DNA of 64,000 bases from Streptomyces fructofermentans (GTDB taxonomy: Bacteria > Actinomycetota > Actinomycetes > Streptomycetales > Streptomycetaceae), in NCBI RefSeq assembly GCF_014651055.1, contig NZ_BMWD01000028.1, positions 57,953 through 121,952 of the forward strand, in the 5' to 3' direction. Each line of letters opens with the position of its first letter. The first letter of the stretch is position 1. A program made the position numbers and the translations under genes. This document shows positions 51,579 through 59,863 of the stretch, piece by piece. Below the pieces are notes generated by a model. It was not told the origin of the DNA, searched no databases, and saw only the letters and a list, made by a program, of their open reading frames with translations.

Positions 51579-52324
51579 GCCGGCATCACGGCGGGGACAT
51601 CCCCGTCGGGCCCTTTCCCGGAGTCCTTCGTCGCCTCGGCCACGGCCTGCGCCTCGGCCTCCTCGCCCGCCTTGCGCTGCTCGTGGAAGGCGAGGATCTG
51701 AAGCTCGATGGAGAGGTCGACCTTGCGCACGTCGACGCCGTCCGGCACGGACAGCACGGTCGGCGCGAAGTTCAGGATGGAGGTCACACCGGCGGCCACG
51801 AGCCGCTCGCAGACCTGCTGGGCGGCACCGGCCGGGGTCGCGATGACACCGATCGACACACCGTTGTCGTCGATGATCTTCTCGAGCTCGTCGGTGTGCT
51901 GGACCGGGATGCCGGCGACGGGCTTGCCGGCCATCGCGGGGTCGGCGTCGATCAGCGCGGCGACGCGGAACCCGCGCGAGGCGAACCCGCCGTAGTTGGC
52001 GAGGGCCGCGCCGAGGTTGCCGATGCCGACGATGACGACGGGCCAGTCCTGCGTCAGGCCGAGCTCGCGGGAGATCTGGTAGACGAGGTACTCGACGTCG
52101 TAGCCGACACCGCGCGTCCCGTACGAACCGAGGTAGGAGAAGTCCTTGCGCAGCTTGGCGGAGTTGACCCCCGCCGCGGCCGCGAGCTCCTCGGAGGAGA
52201 CCGTGGGCACCGAGCGCTCCGACAGGGCGGTGAGGGCTCGGAGGTACAGCGGAAGCCTGGCGACGGTGGCCTCGGGAATCCCTCGGCTGCGGGTCGCCGT
52301 TCGGTGAGTTCGGCCAGTTGCCAC
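51575..52324 (-). CDS. rex: Redox-sensing transcriptional repressor Rex
   Basis: 249 residues from GTG 52324 (GGAG at four bases). An N-terminal winged helix (about 20-90) with TVSSEELAAAAGVNSAKLRKDFSYLGSYGTRGVGYDVEYL is followed by a Rossmann domain with VVIVGIGNLGAALANYGGF (GxGxxG) for NAD(H) and an IDADPAMAGKPV segment. Rex senses the NADH/NAD+ ratio and releases DNA when NADH is high. A perfectly placed Rex operator lies 77 bases upstream, so the operon, including hemACD, is autoregulated by redox state. Confidence 0.96.
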   Translation of the reverse strand: MATGRTHRTATRSRGIPEATVARLPLYLRALTALSERSVPTVSSEELAAAAGVNSAKLRKDFSYLGSYGTRGVGYDVEYLVYQISRELGLTQDWPVVIVGIGNLGAALANYGGFASRGFRVAALIDADPAMAGKPVAGIPVQHTDELEKIIDDNGVSIGVIATPAGAAQQVCERLVAAGVTSILNFAPTVLSVPDGVDVRKVDLSIELQILAFHEQRKAGEEAEAQAVAEATKDSGKGPDGDVPAVMPA

Positions 52325-52400
52325 GGTGCTCCTGCGGGTAGCGCGGGGCTTCAGGCGGTCACACGTACCTAGACCGCCCCGTCGAATGCAGGCTATGTCT

Positions 52401-52418
52401 TTGTGAACGCGTGCACAA
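52401..52418 (-). promoter_or_regulatory. Rex operator (ROP)
   Basis: TTGTGAACGCGTGCACAA matches the Rex consensus TTGTGAACGCGTTCACAA except for one base. It lies upstream of rex-hemACD and overlaps the likely promoter, as described for Streptomyces coelicolor. Confidence 0.93.
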
Positions 52419-52449
52419 AGATGGTGTCCGATTTGCCCGGCCAACGTGA

Positions 52450-52469
52450 CCGGGGTCACGCGACCCCGG
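52450..52469 (-). terminator. Hairpin between glutaredoxin and rex
   Basis: An 8-base perfect stem CCGGGGTC-acgc-GACCCCGG. An overlapping dyad CGTGACC-gg-GGTCACG lies at 52445-52460. It is just upstream of the Rex operator, so it probably ends glutaredoxin transcripts. The remaining 52325-52676 holds no gene. Confidence 0.5.
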
Positions 52470-52676
52470 CACACCCGTATGGAACCGGCGCACGAGCACC
52501 TTCGTTCCTCGCATGTTGGGGGCAAAGCCGCACACTCTCCTCTACGATCCCCGCCCCCGAGTCCGAATCGCCCTCGATCCTAAGTGACTTTCGGGAAGCC
52601 AAGGACTGCTCGGTCGCGCCTGATTTCCACCCGCCGCGCCTCCCCCGGGCCGAGCGCGCCCGCGCCCGCGGGCCGA

Positions 52677-52967
52677 CTACGAGGTGAGCGCCCGCCGCAG
52701 CCGCTCCTCGTCCACCCGCCAGAACGTGTGCTGCGCCCCGTCCACCAGCACCACCGGGATCTCCTCCCAGTACGCGCGGTGCAGCTCCTCGTCCTGCGTG
52801 ATGTCCTTCTTCTCCCACGGCACGCCGAGATCGCCGCAGACCCTCTCCACGACGTCCTGCGCGTCCTCGCACAGATGGCAGTCGGGCTTGCCGATCAGGG
52901 TGACCAGCCGCTCCCGCGGTTCGCTGTTCTCCGTGCGGCGCCCACTGCGCCGGAAGATGGGACTCAT
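52677..52967 (-). CDS. Glutaredoxin-like protein
   Basis: 96 residues from ATG 52967 (ATG 52976 is in frame, three codons longer). The thioredoxin-fold core has the redox pair in KPDCHLCEDAQDVVERVC (CHLC, about 38-41), the cis-proline in EEIPVVLVDG and a compact C-terminus. It belongs to the glutaredoxin-like DUF836 family, which reduces disulfides or mixed thiols. It lies between rex and a HAD phosphatase, head-to-tail with rex on the same strand. This order (glutaredoxin upstream of rex) is conserved in Streptomyces as I recall. Confidence 0.87.
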   Translation of the reverse strand: MSPIFRRSGRRTENSEPRERLVTLIGKPDCHLCEDAQDVVERVCGDLGVPWEKKDITQDEELHRAYWEEIPVVLVDGAQHTFWRVDEERLRRALTS

Positions 52968-53139
52968 ACCGGCCATTCTCGCCCCTCCGGCCGCACGCGT
53001 CCCCCGCCGTCCCGGCCCCTGCGCCGCGCCGCACGGCACGTTCCCGGCACGCCCTCCTTAACGACACGGTCGCCGAGAGTTCACAGCCCGCAAACCTCCC
53101 GACTCCGGAACCACCGAACAGACTGGCTATGCTCACGCC

Positions 53140-54066
53140 ATGGCCGCTCTCGGATGGCTCACCCCCCGTAGGCGCTCCGCCACCGCGCGGAGCGTGCTGG
53201 CAGGCGAGGCCTCGGCGGAGGCAGCGCGCAAGACCTCCCAGGAACTCGAGGACCTCGCGCCCGAACGCGCCGACCAGGAATTCCCCGTGGTCGGCGACGA
53301 CAGGGCCGCCGCGTTCTTCGACCTCGACAACACCGTGATGCAGGGTGCGGCCCTGTTCCACTTCGGGCGCGGCCTCTACAAGCGGAAGTTCTTCGAGACC
53401 CGCGAGCTCTACCGGTTCGCCTGGCAGCAGGCGTGGTTCCGGCTGGCCGGCGTCGAGGACCCCGAGCACATGCAGGAGGCGCGCGACTCCGCGCTGTCCA
53501 TCGTGAAGGGCCACCGCGTCTCCGAGCTGATGTCGATCGGCGAGGAGATCTACGACGAGTACATGGCCGAGCGCATCTGGCCCGGCACCCGCGCCCTGGC
53601 CGAGGCACACCTCGACGCGGGCCAGAAGGTGTGGCTCGTCACGGCCGCCCCGGTCGAGATCGCCACGGTGATCGCCCGCCGCCTCGGCCTGACGGGCGCG
53701 CTCGGCACGGTCGCGGAGTCGGTGGACGGCGTCTACACCGGCAGGCTCGTCGGCGAGCCCCTGCACGGCCCCGCGAAGGCGGAGGCGGTACGCGCGCTCG
53801 CCTCGGCGGAGGGCCTGGACCTCGGACGCTGCGCCGCGTACAGCGACTCCCACAACGACATCCCGATGCTGTCGCTCGTCGGGCACCCCTACGCGATCAA
53901 CCCCGACGCGAAGCTGCGCAAGCACGCCCGCACGCTCGACTGGCGGCTGCGCGACTACCGCACGGCCCGCAGGGCGGCGAAGGTCGGCATCCCGGCCGCG
54001 GCGGGCGTCGGCGCTGTGGCGGGCGGCACGGCGGCGGCGATCGCCCTGCACCGCCGCCGCCGCTGA
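53140..54066 (+). CDS. HAD-IB family phosphatase (SerB/CicA-like)
   Basis: 308 residues. The nucleophile motif is FFDLDNTVMQG (about 60-67, DxDNT), the second motif VTAAP, and the acidic motif AYSDSHNDIPMLSLVG with Lys in HGPAKAEAV. Such enzymes dephosphorylate small phosphate monoesters; the substrate is not known. The N-terminal ~50 residues are extra and the C-terminus carries a hydrophobic GIPAAAGVGAVAGGTAAAIAL stretch, a possible membrane anchor. A hairpin terminator separates it from bldN. Confidence 0.9.
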   Translation: MAALGWLTPRRRSATARSVLAGEASAEAARKTSQELEDLAPERADQEFPVVGDDRAAAFFDLDNTVMQGAALFHFGRGLYKRKFFETRELYRFAWQQAWFRLAGVEDPEHMQEARDSALSIVKGHRVSELMSIGEEIYDEYMAERIWPGTRALAEAHLDAGQKVWLVTAAPVEIATVIARRLGLTGALGTVAESVDGVYTGRLVGEPLHGPAKAEAVRALASAEGLDLGRCAAYSDSHNDIPMLSLVGHPYAINPDAKLRKHARTLDWRLRDYRTARRAAKVGIPAAAGVGAVAGGTAAAIALHRRRR

Positions 54067-54083
54067 GCCCCCTCGAACATCCT

Positions 54084-54126
54084 CCGGGCCGTCGCCCCCG
54101 TATCCGTCGCGGGGGCGACGGCCCGG
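54084..54126 (+). terminator. Hairpin terminator before the bldN region
   Basis: A perfect 17-base stem (54084-54100 CCGGGCCGTCGCCCCCG; 54110-54126) with a 9-base loop begins 18 bases after the HAD gene stop. Confidence 0.8.
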
Positions 54127-54422
54127 CCTGCTGTCATACCCTCACACCGCGCCCCTCAGTCACGCGCACGGCACCCGGCCACAACACGCCCCGGACTCAG
54201 GCGGAACACGAACCGATCCGATCAAGAAGCGGTCACTCCCAGGCACTTGATGAGGTGTCGTTCGGTTACAGAAGCGACGTAATCGATGATTTGAGCAACT
54301 GGGTGTAGCACTCCCTGTACGAAGCGTTATTCTCCTCAGACGCATGACGGACCCCGTTCTTCGCCACGAAGAGTGAACGGTCCGGCACTGCACGTGATGG
54401 AAGCTCTGCCTCTGGGAGTCCC
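54127..54422 (+). promoter_or_regulatory. bldN: bldN 5' regulatory region
   Basis: 296 bases without a gene, AT-richer than its surroundings around 54250-54350. It contains a dyad GTTAC-N9-GTAAT near 54266-54284 and a stretch GTTATTCTCCTC near 54325. In S. coelicolor bldN has a BldD-controlled promoter, so an operator is expected here, but I do not see a full consensus and do not assign one. The ribosome site GGGAG for bldN is at its end. Confidence 0.5.
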
Positions 54423-55199
54423 GTGTACCCACACGTCGGGGTTGACGCCTCGGGCCTGGCTACGCTGCGCGCAACGGTCCTCGACCACTTGCGCGGCTTC
54501 GTCCCCACCGCGTACGCCGTCCCCGCCCTCTCTGTCTCCATCGCGCCCGTCGGCCCGTGCTACGCACTGGCGGACGGCAGCGCGGCGGTGGGCAGACGAG
54601 GACGTTCGAACGCGTCGGCCACCCCCGCACGCCGCCCGGCCGCAGACAGTGACAGCGCCCGGATGATGGACCTGGTGGAGCGAGCGCAGGCCGGCGAGTC
54701 CGAAGCCTTCGGCCGGCTCTACGACCAGTACAGCGACACCGTGTACCGCTACATCTACTACCGCGTCGGCGGAAAGGCGACCGCGGAAGACCTCACGAGC
54801 GAGACGTTCCTGCGCGCCCTGCGGCGCATCGGCACGTTCACCTGGCAGGGCCGCGACTTCGGCGCCTGGCTGGTGACGATCGCCCGCAACCTCGTCGCGG
54901 ACCACTTCAAGTCGAGCCGCTTCCGCCTGGAAGTGACCACCGGCGAGATGCTCGACGCCAACGAGGTCGAACGCTCACCGGAGGACTCCGTCCTGGAGTC
55001 CCTCTCGAACGCGGCGCTGCTGGACGCCGTGCGCCGACTCAACCCCCAGCAGCAGGAATGCGTGACCCTGCGCTTCCTCCAGGGCCTCTCGGTCGCCGAG
55101 ACCGCCCGCGTGATGGGCAAGAACGAGGGCGCGATCAAGACCCTCCAGTACCGGGCGGTGCGCACACTGGCCCGGCTCCTCCCGGAAGACGCCCGCTGA
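54423..55199 (+). CDS. bldN: ECF sigma factor BldN
   Basis: 258 residues from GTG 54423. The first ~80 residues (beginning MYPHVGVDASGLATLRATVL) are the N-terminal pro-sequence that is known to be removed in BldN. Sigma region 2 has GRLYDQYSDTVYRYIYYRVGG, TFLRALRRIGTF and WLVTIARNLVADHF; region 4 has LNPQQQECVTLRFLQGLSVAETARVMGKNEGAIKTLQYRAVRTLARLL. BldN drives aerial-hypha genes (chaplins and rodlins) and bldM in Streptomyces. It is held by the membrane anti-sigma RsbN encoded next downstream. Confidence 0.96.
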   Translation: MYPHVGVDASGLATLRATVLDHLRGFVPTAYAVPALSVSIAPVGPCYALADGSAAVGRRGRSNASATPARRPAADSDSARMMDLVERAQAGESEAFGRLYDQYSDTVYRYIYYRVGGKATAEDLTSETFLRALRRIGTFTWQGRDFGAWLVTIARNLVADHFKSSRFRLEVTTGEMLDANEVERSPEDSVLESLSNAALLDAVRRLNPQQQECVTLRFLQGLSVAETARVMGKNEGAIKTLQYRAVRTLARLLPEDAR

Positions 55200-55353
55200 G
55201 ACCGCGTACCCCACGGACCGCGCGCACGGTCCGCCGGCCCGGCACGCGACCGGACACGGCCCAGGTACGACCCCGCTCGACCCGTACGCTCAGCGACGTC
55301 CAACTCACCGTCAGTGAAAGTCCGTTGACTTGGCGGTCCGATCATCCGTCGTC

Positions 55354-55382
55354 CGTAACCCAAGTGCCGAGCCGCTCGTTGT
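55354..55382 (+). promoter_or_regulatory. rsbN: BldN-type promoter of rsbN
   Basis: CGTAAC (55354-55359) is followed 17 bases later by CGTTGT (55377-55382), close to the BldN consensus CGTAAC-N16-CGTTGA as I recall it. It lies about 130 bases before the rsbN start, so BldN would drive its own anti-sigma factor. The surrounding 55200-55512 has no gene. Confidence 0.75.
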
Positions 55383-55512
55383 GCGGGATACAGGCTCCCT
55401 GTGGTCACAACCTGGCCGTGCGCGATCACTCGATCGTGTGGTCGCGGTCGGGGCGTGCACCCTCAGGACCCCCTGGGGAGTCGACCCGTCATGACGAGAG
55501 GAGGTGCCGCCA

Positions 55513-56739
55513 GTGATCGCTAACGTATCGGCGCACCGGCGGACGAACGCCTTCGCCCAGGCCCTGGAGGAGCATTCCGACCGGGGCTCGGCGGCCGAGC
55601 AGTCCGAAGGACCCGCTCCGGCCGCCGTGGACCGGTCCGAGCAGAGCCGGATGCTGTCCCTGGCGACCGGCCTCGGCGAACTGCCCAAACCGGAGCTGGA
55701 CCCCGAGGTCAAGGTCGTCCAGCGGGCCCAACTGGTGGCCGCCATGGAGGCCATGCTGCTGGAGGGCACGGCCGCGGGAGGCGACGCGGCGAACCGTCCG
55801 GTTCCCGAGCAGCGGTCCCACCGCCGGGGCGCCCACCGGGCGACCGGCCTGGGGAAGCTGCGACCACGTTCACGCCTGTCGAAGGGGCTCGCCGCGGGCG
55901 GGCTCACCGTCGGCGTGGCAGCCGGAGCCTTCAGCGGTGTCGCCGCTGCCAGCTCCGACGCCCTGCCGGGCGACTCGCTCTACGGACTCAAGCGCGGGAT
56001 GGAGGACCTCAAGCTCGGGATGGCCGACGGCGACAGCGATCGCGGCCGGCTCTACCTCGACCAGGCCTCCACCCGGCTGAGCGAGGCGCGCCGGTTGATG
56101 GAGCGGGGCCGCTCCGGCCCCCTCGACCACGAGTCCCTGGGCGAGGTCCGGCGCGCGCTGTCCGGTATGCAGCACGACGCCTCCGAGGGCCACCGCCTGC
56201 TGCACGAGGCGTACGAGAGGGATCCGGAGTCCCTGGGCCCCATCCAGGCCCTCTCCGCCTTCTCCCATTCGCACCGCGACGCCTGGGGTGCCCTGCGCGA
56301 CCGGCTCCCCGTGCAACTCGGCGACGTGAGTCGCGGGGTCAGCTCGGTCTTCGACGCCATAGACCAGGAGGTCGACCCGCTGCGGTCGCTGCTCCCGCAG
56401 CCGCCCGCCCCGGAGGGCACGGGCCGGCACCGCGCGCCCAGCGCGGAGTCGTCCGGCTCGTCCGGTGCGGAGCGTCCGGCGCCCAGCGCCGGCGGGAGCT
56501 CCGCCGCGGAGAGCGGCTCGGGGTCCGGCGGGGGCAAGCCCAAGCCGTCCACGTCCAAGACCGAGGACGAGGGGCTGCTCGGCGGCAGCACGGGCGGTCT
56601 GCTCGACCCGCCCGAGGACGACACCGGCGCCACGCCGTCCGGCAGGAACAGCACCCCGTCCGAGCCGGACGTCACCCTGCCGCCCCTGCTCCCGGGCCTG
56701 CTCCCGGGCCTGGGAATCGACAGCGAGGACGCCGACTAG
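55513..56739 (+). CDS. rsbN: RsbN anti-sigma factor of BldN
   Basis: 408 residues from GTG 55513, behind GGAGG eight bases upstream. An N-terminal cytoplasmic anti-sigma region (about 1-120) is followed by one membrane helix (about 125-147, GLAAGGLTVGVAAGAFSGVAA) and an extracytoplasmic part with ALPGDSLYGLKRGMEDLKLGM (DUF5667-like), then a Ser/Gly/Pro-rich, low-complexity tail. RsbN holds BldN inactive at the membrane until a signal releases it. It follows bldN and has a BldN-type promoter, giving negative feedback. Confidence 0.9.
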   Translation: MIANVSAHRRTNAFAQALEEHSDRGSAAEQSEGPAPAAVDRSEQSRMLSLATGLGELPKPELDPEVKVVQRAQLVAAMEAMLLEGTAAGGDAANRPVPEQRSHRRGAHRATGLGKLRPRSRLSKGLAAGGLTVGVAAGAFSGVAAASSDALPGDSLYGLKRGMEDLKLGMADGDSDRGRLYLDQASTRLSEARRLMERGRSGPLDHESLGEVRRALSGMQHDASEGHRLLHEAYERDPESLGPIQALSAFSHSHRDAWGALRDRLPVQLGDVSRGVSSVFDAIDQEVDPLRSLLPQPPAPEGTGRHRAPSAESSGSSGAERPAPSAGGSSAAESGSGSGGGKPKPSTSKTEDEGLLGGSTGGLLDPPEDDTGATPSGRNSTPSEPDVTLPPLLPGLLPGLGIDSEDAD

Positions 56740-56747
56740 GCCCGGCC

Positions 56748-56799
56748 GACATGCGTGTGGGGCGCCCCCTTCGGGAAGGGGGCGCCCCACACGCATGTC
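56748..56799. terminator. Very strong bidirectional hairpin
   Basis: A perfect 24-base stem (56748-56771 / 56776-56799) built on GCGTGTGGGGCGCCCCCTT with a CGGG loop. It separates convergent rsbN and the acyltransferase gene. Confidence 0.92.
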
Positions 56800-56828
56800 C
56801 ACGCACGGCCACGCAAGTCGAGGTTCCG

Positions 56829-57878
56829 TCAGAAGAACACCGAACGCCGCTGCACCAGCAGCTTGTACAGCGTGTGCTGGATCTGCTCCCGCACCTGGTC
56901 GGTGAGGTTGAACATCAGCATCGGGTCCTCCGCCGCCTCCGGCGGATAGCCGTCCGTACGGATCGGTTCGCCGAACTGGATCGTCCACTTCGTCGGCAGC
57001 GGCACGGCGCCCAGCGGGCCGAGCCACGGGAAGGTCGGCGTGATCGGGAAGTACGGGAAGCCCAGCAGGCGGGCCAGCGTCTTCGCGTTGCCGATCATCG
57101 GATAGATCTCCTCCGCGCCCACGATCGAGCACGGGATGATCGGGGTGCCCTGACGCAGGGCCGTCGACACGAAGCCGCCGCGGCCGAAGCGCTGGAGCTT
57201 GTACCGCTCGCTGAACGGCTTGCCGATGCCCTTGAAGCCCTCGGGCATCACGCCGACCAGTTCACCGCGTTGCAGCAGCCGTTCGGCGTCCTCGGCACAG
57301 GCCAGGGTGTGCCCGGCCTTGCGCGCCAGCTCGTTGACCACCGGCAGCATGAAGACCAGATCGGCCGCGAGCAGCCGGAGATGACGGCCCTCGGGGTGGT
57401 TGTCGTGGACGGCGACCTGCATCATCAGGCCGTCCAGCGGCAGCGTCCCCGAATGGTTGGCGACGATGAGCGCCCCGCCCTCGGACGGGATGTTCTCGAT
57501 GCCCTTCACCTCGACCCGGAAGTACTTCTCGTACAGGGGCCGCACCAGGGACATCAGGACCTGCTCGGTGAGCTCCTGGTCGTAGCCGAAGTCGTCGACC
57601 TCGTAGTCGCCCGTCAACCGCCGTCGCAGGAAGGCGAGGCCGCCGGCGATGCGCCGGTCCCAGCCGCCCTGCTCCGCCGTGTCCGCGGCAACCGGTTCCT
57701 CGGGCGTCACAGGAACATCATCCTGCTGAATCGTTCGTCCTGGCAGGGGCTGGACCTCACGAACCACCACGGGCTCGCCCTGGCGCCGGCTCCCCGCACC
57801 GCGACGCCGGGCCGGCCGCGGTACGGCACCGCTGCGGGACCGGTCGTCGTCGAACGGAATGACCTTGGCGTCCGCCAT
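56829..57878 (-). CDS. 1-acylglycerol-3-phosphate acyltransferase-like (PlsC family)
   Basis: 349 residues from ATG 57878. A disordered, Arg/Pro-rich N-terminus (about 1-75) precedes the PlsC domain (about 115-320). The catalytic NHSGTLPLD (NHx4D) is seen, with VGVMPEGFKGIGKP as the substrate-binding EGF motif and GTPIIPCSIVG downstream. It should add acyl chains to a phospholipid precursor at the membrane. The ATG lies 14 bases after the stop of the epimerase gene, so both are probably one operon. Confidence 0.9.
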   Translation of the reverse strand: MADAKVIPFDDDRSRSGAVPRPARRRGAGSRRQGEPVVVREVQPLPGRTIQQDDVPVTPEEPVAADTAEQGGWDRRIAGGLAFLRRRLTGDYEVDDFGYDQELTEQVLMSLVRPLYEKYFRVEVKGIENIPSEGGALIVANHSGTLPLDGLMMQVAVHDNHPEGRHLRLLAADLVFMLPVVNELARKAGHTLACAEDAERLLQRGELVGVMPEGFKGIGKPFSERYKLQRFGRGGFVSTALRQGTPIIPCSIVGAEEIYPMIGNAKTLARLLGFPYFPITPTFPWLGPLGAVPLPTKWTIQFGEPIRTDGYPPEAAEDPMLMFNLTDQVREQIQHTLYKLLVQRRSVFF

Positions 57879-57892
57879 TGTTGATGCGCTCC

Positions 57893-58954
57893 TCAGTTGG
57901 CGCTCTGCGTCGGGAGGTGACCACCGCCGGAAGCGGGCAGTGCGGCGATCCTGTCGACGACCCCGGCAAGGGTCTCGGGGGGCAGGAGTCCGGGTCCTCG
58001 GCTGCGCGCGAAGTCCGCGAAGGTCTCCGCGGTCGTGTACTTGGGCCGGTAGCCGAGCGTCTCGCGCATCTGGTGGGTCGCCACGACCCGGCCGTGGGTG
58101 AGCAGCCTCAGCTGCTCGGGCGAGAAGTCCGTCATGCCCAGCGTACGCAGCGCCGAGCCCACCCAGGTCACCGCCGGCATCAGCAGGGGAACGGTGGGCC
58201 GCCCCAGCCTGCGCGCGCACTGCGAGAGCAGCAGGACGCCGTCGCCCGCGACGTTGAACGTGCCGCTGTTGAGCGTGCCGCGCTCCGGCTCCAGCGACCC
58301 GATCCGCAGCACCTCGATGACGTCGTCCTCGTGCACGAACTGCAGCCGCGGGTCGTAGCCGAGCACCGTGGGCAGCACGGGCAGCGAGAAGTACGCGGCG
58401 AGCGGCGAATCCGCGCTCGGCCCGAGGATGTTGGCGAGCCGCAGCACGCACACGGCGACGTCGGGCCTGCGCCGGGCGAAGCCGCGCACGTACCCCTCGA
58501 CCTCGACGGTGTCCTTGGCGAAGCCGCCACTGGGCAGAGATTTGGCCGGGGTCGTCTCGGTGAAGACCGCCGGGTCCCGGGGTGCCGACCCGTACACATT
58601 CGTACTGGACTTCACGACCAGCCGCTTGACCGTCGGCGACTTCTGGCAGGCGCCCAGGAGCTGCATGGTGCCGATGACGTTGGTCTCCTTGACCGAGGTC
58701 CGGCTGCCACTGCCCAGGGGGGTGCCCGTCACGTCCATGTGCACGACCGTGTCCACGGAGTACTCGGCGAGCACCCGGGCGATGGTCGGCTGCCTCAGGT
58801 CGGCCCGCACGAAGTCGGCTCCGCCCAGGTGGTGCTCAGGCGCGACCGCGTCCACGGCGATCACGCGGTCCACCTCGGGGTCGCGCTGGATCCGCCGTAC
58901 GAACCGGCCCCCCAGCTGACGGGCCACTCCGGTCACGAGCACGACCTTGCCCAA
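57893..58954 (-). CDS. NAD-dependent epimerase/dehydratase family protein
   Basis: 353 residues from a TTG start at 58954, chosen because AAGG lies eight bases upstream and the Rossmann domain begins right there (GKVVLVTGVARQLGGRFVRRI). No ATG or GTG in a suitable position precedes the dinucleotide loop. Further features are VVKSSTNVYGSAPRDP, with no canonical YxxxK seen in the usual place, and FVHEDDVIEVLRIGSLEPERGTLNSGTFNVAG. It is an extended SDR, substrate unknown. It precedes the acyltransferase gene by 14 bases. Confidence 0.85.
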   Translation of the reverse strand: MGKVVLVTGVARQLGGRFVRRIQRDPEVDRVIAVDAVAPEHHLGGADFVRADLRQPTIARVLAEYSVDTVVHMDVTGTPLGSGSRTSVKETNVIGTMQLLGACQKSPTVKRLVVKSSTNVYGSAPRDPAVFTETTPAKSLPSGGFAKDTVEVEGYVRGFARRRPDVAVCVLRLANILGPSADSPLAAYFSLPVLPTVLGYDPRLQFVHEDDVIEVLRIGSLEPERGTLNSGTFNVAGDGVLLLSQCARRLGRPTVPLLMPAVTWVGSALRTLGMTDFSPEQLRLLTHGRVVATHQMRETLGYRPKYTTAETFADFARSRGPGLLPPETLAGVVDRIAALPASGGGHLPTQSAN

Positions 58955-59174
58955 GATCAGCGCCTTCCTTCCAGCCGTCGACTCATGCTGCCCGTAGTCT
59001 GCCGGGTTCCCCGTGCCGGCCACGTTAGCGGGTTGGTGTTGCGCTGTGATGACCGCCCGATGCACGAAGTGACGGTGCCCGCGGACGTACCACCGGACCC
59101 GGCCATTCGCCGCACGGCCGTACGCACAGACGTACGCACGGCGTTCGCCCGGCCGGACGGCCGGGCAGGCACGA

Positions 59175-59209
59175 CTGTGGCCCCCCACCTGACCGGTGGG
59201 GGGCCACAG
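59175..59209 (-). terminator. Hairpin after the 32-residue basic protein gene
   Basis: A 15-base perfect stem CTGTGGCCCCCCACC-tgacc-GGTGGGGGGCCACAG, 53 bases after its stop. The remaining bases between 58955 and 59261 contain no gene; there are short ACGTACG-type runs. Confidence 0.8.
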
Positions 59210-59261
59210 AGCGCACGCTCACGGCGTCGCCCGCCTTCGGGCAGGCGACCACCGATTGTCG

Positions 59262-59360
59262 CTACTTCTTGTTGCGACGCTGAACGCGAGTGCGCTTGAG
59301 CAGCTTGCGGTGCTTCTTCTTCGCCATCCGCTTGCGCCGCTTCTTGATAACAGAGCCCAC
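59262..59360 (-). CDS. 32-residue basic protein (bS22/AURKAIP1-COX24 family)
   Basis: A short ORF with a GTG start and GAGGG site. The product is extremely basic: MGSVIKKRRKRMAKKKHRKL followed by LKRTRVQRRNKK. It matches the AURKAIP1/COX24-domain small proteins of actinobacteria, known as an additional ribosomal protein (bS22) in mycobacteria. It is likely a constitutively made 30S-associated protein. A housekeeping-type promoter lies upstream and a hairpin downstream, so it is transcribed alone. Confidence 0.9.
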   Translation of the reverse strand: MGSVIKKRRKRMAKKKHRKLLKRTRVQRRNKK

Positions 59361-59428
59361 GACTACCCTCGCTCACTTCTCTTTACTCGGTGCTGGGCTG
59401 CATGGGCCCATACGACCTATGAGGGGCC

Positions 59429-59458
59429 AGCCTACCCGGCTGAGCGCCGAGGTTGTAA
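59429..59458 (-). promoter_or_regulatory. Housekeeping-type promoter of the bS22 gene
   Basis: On the minus strand TTACAA (59458-59453) and TAGGCT (59434-59429) are separated by 18 bases, a reasonable HrdB-like pair, about 70 bases before the start codon. Confidence 0.5.
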
Positions 59459-59524
59459 TCGAGGGGTTCCGGGTGAAATCCCGGGGCCGCGATCATGGCG
59501 CCCCGGGGCCCCACCGGAGCGCCG

Positions 59525-59734
59525 TCAGGCCGTCTCCACCCCCACGTAGGACTCGCGAAGGTACTCGTGAACCGCTTGCTCCGGGACGCGGAAGGACCTC
59601 CCCACCCGGATCGCGGGCAGATGACCGCTGTGCACCAAGCGGTACACGGTCATCTTCGACACTCGCATCACCGAGGCGACTTCCGCCACGGTAAGGAACT
59701 GAACCTCGTTCAGAGGCCTCTCGCCAGCAGCCAT
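59525..59734 (-). CDS. bdtA: BdtA-like excisionase-type DNA-binding protein
   Basis: 69 residues from ATG 59734 (a longer frame to 59767 lacks a good site). It is a single MerR/excisionase-type winged helix: EVQFLTVAEVASVMRVSKMTVYRLVHSGHLPAIRVGRSFRVPEQAVHEYLRE. It lies downstream of bldN and the bS22 gene, which fits the S. coelicolor gene bdtA, a reported BldD target. The phage-like fold is used here as a chromosomal regulator. Upstream dyads contain BldD-like half sites. Confidence 0.8.
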   Translation of the reverse strand: MAAGERPLNEVQFLTVAEVASVMRVSKMTVYRLVHSGHLPAIRVGRSFRVPEQAVHEYLRESYVGVETA

Positions 59735-59762
59735 GACACACCTGAACCTTCCGCACTCGACG

Positions 59763-59809
59763 GTCACCGGCTTCCCCTTCCGGTGACACTTCGTCGTTGC
59801 GTGCTCACT
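59763..59809 (-). promoter_or_regulatory. Dyads and BldD-like half sites upstream of bdtA
   Basis: A perfect dyad GTCACCGG-N9-CCGGTGAC lies at 59763-59770/59780-59787. On the minus strand, AGTGA (59809-59805) and TCACC (59786-59782) are 18 bases apart, the AGTGA...TCACC arrangement described for BldD targets. This is consistent with bdtA being BldD-controlled, but binding is not shown. Confidence 0.55.
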
Positions 59810-59863
59810 CCCCAGATTAGGGGCGGGTGATGCGAGTGGGGAAGAGGAGCAGCCATCGGCGGC

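Noticed and set aside
59525..59734. Phage excisionase from a prophage
   Set aside because: It lies in a conserved developmental block with no phage genes and fits bdtA.
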